From Candidatus Dojkabacteria bacterium (GTDB lineage Bacteria > Patescibacteriota > Dojkabacteria > SC72), in assembly GCA_012800885.1 (NCBI GenBank), contig JAAZIL010000066.1, positions 1 to 7,146 of the forward strand: a stretch of 7,146 nucleotides of DNA, read 5' to 3'. Shown piece after piece: positions 5,810 to 7,146 of this stretch. Under the pieces are notes generated by a model. The model was not told where the DNA came from and searched no databases. It was given only the letters and a program-made list of their open reading frames with translations. A program made the position numbers and the translations under genes. Each line of letters starts with the position of its first letter. Positions within the stretch are counted from its first letter, which is position 1.

Positions 5810-6799
5810 ATGATTGAAAAGAACGAGCAAAAAAGAGAGCGTAAAGACTTACAGATAGACTCTTTAACCAGAGAGGAGTATTACAATGAATTGATTGTAT
5901 CTTCAGAGAGATTTGTTGATCCTGTTATTCAAGAGAAATTCCGAAATACAAACCTCCTTATTGCAGGAGTAGGTAGTGTCGGAAATCCCATTGCAATGAT
6001 GGCAGTAAGGTCAGGAGCTGAACAGATAACTGTAATGGATCCAGACAGCGTAGAGGTTAGTAATCTCTCTAGACAGCAGTACTCTGTATCACAGGTAGGC
6101 CAGAATAAAGCTGATATGACTCTGCAAAACATGCTAGAGGTTAATCCATACATTCATTCTAAAAGTGAACCTCTGGGTATGACTCTGGAGAATGCTAATG
6201 AATATGTAAGAAATGCTGATATTGTTGTTGATGGTATAGATATTAGGTCTCTTGATGTGATTTATGAGCTTCATAAAAAAGCATGTGAGTTTAAGAAACC
6301 TGTACTAGTAGGGTATGATTTAGCCGGTACAGCGATGGTGGCTGTGTATAGGTATGATAAAGACCGAATGACACCATTAAAGGGAGAATTAAATGAAGAG
6401 AAAATAGAAGAATTCAAAGGAGTAAGAGATGCTTACAGAGATGGCTTAGTAACAGAAGCAGAATTCTTGAATTATGTCTATGATGCTTTTACAGGCCCCA
6501 TTAATCCTTTTAAGGTACCTGTAGAACAACTACAAGAATTAGTAGAACGAGATGATGAAGATAATCGTACATACCAACTCGGTACGACTTCTGCAGTGCT
6601 TAGTTCCTTGATGGTAGAAACAATGAGAAGAATAGTGGCAGATGAGAGAGTAAAAGATATTGTCATTGTTGATATACCGAGTGAAGTAAGACGTACTAAC
6701 CCATCCGTTATTTCTAGAATACCTCTTCTGTTAAGAACCTTAATGAGAGTGAAAGCAAGAGGATTAAAAGTGAAAGATGTTATTAATAAAATAAGGTAA
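5810..6799 (+). CDS. E1/ThiF-like adenylyltransferase superfamily protein without zinc or thioester cysteines
   Basis: This 329-residue cytoplasmic protein has the Rossmann fold of the E1/ThiF/MoeB superfamily, whose members adenylate a carboxyl terminus or small acid using ATP. Visible motifs are SERF (32-35, the upstream Arg), AGVGSVGNP (52-60, nucleotide loop), MDPDSVEVSNLSRQQY (76-91, with Asp79, Asn85, Arg88 and Gln89), Lys100, and DIVVDGID (137-144). These are the expected ATP-binding residues. The two CxxC zinc motifs of ThiF/MoeB are absent, and the only cysteine is Cys159, so no usual thioester cysteine is present. Residues about 185-255 form an acidic insert of unknown role, followed by the family's C-terminal helix block (TYQLGTTSAVLSSLMVETMRRI, 254-275 region) and a basic tail. 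No ThiS/MoaD-like partner is visible in the window. The substrate is unknown. The next gene starts 9 bp downstream and may work with it. Confidence 0.85.
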   Translation: MIEKNEQKRERKDLQIDSLTREEYYNELIVSSERFVDPVIQEKFRNTNLLIAGVGSVGNPIAMMAVRSGAEQITVMDPDSVEVSNLSRQQYSVSQVGQNKADMTLQNMLEVNPYIHSKSEPLGMTLENANEYVRNADIVVDGIDIRSLDVIYELHKKACEFKKPVLVGYDLAGTAMVAVYRYDKDRMTPLKGELNEEKIEEFKGVRDAYRDGLVTEAEFLNYVYDAFTGPINPFKVPVEQLQELVERDDEDNRTYQLGTTSAVLSSLMVETMRRIVADERVKDIVIVDIPSEVRRTNPSVISRIPLLLRTLMRVKARGLKVKDVINKIR

Positions 6800-6808
6800 G
6801 ATAGAAGT

Positions 6809-7146
6809 ATGGAGAAAGAGAGATTCTGTATTCCAGATAGAGAGATAGAGAAAGGAGAGGTATTTGTAGGTGTTGCATCTACCCCTGAGGAGAAAGTCAG
6901 TAGATTATCAGTTGCTACAGATAGATATATACAGCAGGGCTATCTACAAGGAGTACCTTTTGCCTGGGTAGATTTATCTGCTAGAGATGTTGTCGTAGAT
7001 GGAGGTTATCAGCTATTAGAGAATTATCTCTCTTCAGATATTTTTCATGAATTAGGAAAAGAGGGACTTCTGTTAAGTTTTAATGATATAAGTCAGCTAT
7101 ATTTAGATATATATCATTGGCAATCGATACAGTTTTTAGCTAAAAC
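6809..7146 (+). CDS. Unidentified protein, N-terminal part (3' end outside window)
   Basis: The frame opens at the ATG at 6809 and stays open through the window edge for 112 complete codons. It begins MEKERFCIPDREIEKGEVFV and uses the same codon bias as its neighbours, so it is very probably a real gene. It starts 9 bp after the ThiF-like stop, suggesting a shared transcript. I do not recognise the family. The pattern EVFVGVAST-PEEK-x(8)-DRYIQQGY (about 17-44) loosely resembles the first strand and helix of GNAT or FeeM-like acyltransferases, but no acyl-CoA binding motif can be checked because the protein is truncated. No signal peptide or membrane segment is seen in this part. There is no strong Shine-Dalgarno site; a -10-like TAAGAT (6797-6802) overlaps the preceding stop. 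Confidence 0.75.
   Translation, partial: MEKERFCIPDREIEKGEVFVGVASTPEEKVSRLSVATDRYIQQGYLQGVPFAWVDLSARDVVVDGGYQLLENYLSSDIFHELGKEGLLLSFNDISQLYLDIYHWQSIQFLAK

Noticed and set aside
5504..5830. A 108-codon - strand frame covering the end of tsf and the following gap
   Set aside because: Most of it is opposite tsf, and the non-coding part adds no recognisable motif or ribosome binding site.
2..6799. Recoding of TGA (code 4 or 25) as in some reduced-genome bacteria
   Set aside because: All long genes are complete under the standard code and have no in-frame TGA.

Overview
The window is a gene-dense, AT-rich stretch of bacterial chromosome with every gene on the + strand. It holds four complete, confidently recognised housekeeping genes (topA, radC, rpsB, tsf), the 3' part of a penicillin-binding protein gene cut by the left edge, a complete E1/ThiF-like gene, and an unidentified gene cut by the right edge. 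The rpsB-tsf pair and the peptidoglycan transpeptidase make it clearly bacterial. All long reading frames are intact under the standard code: no in-frame TGA, and all six visible stops are TAA or TAG. This argues against lineages that read TGA as an amino acid. The small proteins, tight spacing, strong AGA/TCT codon bias and odd housekeeping architectures would fit a reduced-genome lineage such as Patescibacteria/CPR. That placement is an inference and cannot be proved from this window.

Layout. Positions 2-850 encode the C-terminal transpeptidase domain of a PBP2-type enzyme. An 84-bp gap with a T-tract and a candidate promoter precedes topA (935-3046), a type IA topoisomerase with three C-terminal zinc ribbons. 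A 34-bp gap with a second copy of the same T-tract precedes radC (3081-3716), a JAB/MPN protein. The 124-bp gap before rpsB carries the best promoter in the window (TTGAAA-N17-TATAAT) and a leader of about 80 nt that can fold into a nested hairpin just upstream of a Shine-Dalgarno site. rpsB (3841-4992) and tsf (5010-5720) are 17 bp apart and form the conserved S2/EF-Ts operon. An 89-bp gap with an extended -10 element precedes the ThiF-like gene (5810-6799), which is followed 9 bp later by the unidentified partial gene (6809-7146).

The most unusual content lies in the translation genes. Ribosomal protein S2 has a C-terminal extension of roughly 135 residues: a charged, coiled-coil-like arm followed by a domain closely resembling the C-terminal domain of the RNA polymerase alpha subunit (HhH fold). 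EF-Ts has two tandem copies of its N-terminal UBA domain instead of one. Several genes also have a -10-like element placed only about 7-13 bp before the ATG, suggesting leaderless or near-leaderless transcripts next to a conventional Shine-Dalgarno gene (rpsB). No tRNA, rRNA, CRISPR array, insertion sequence or attachment site was seen; no gap between genes exceeds 124 bp.
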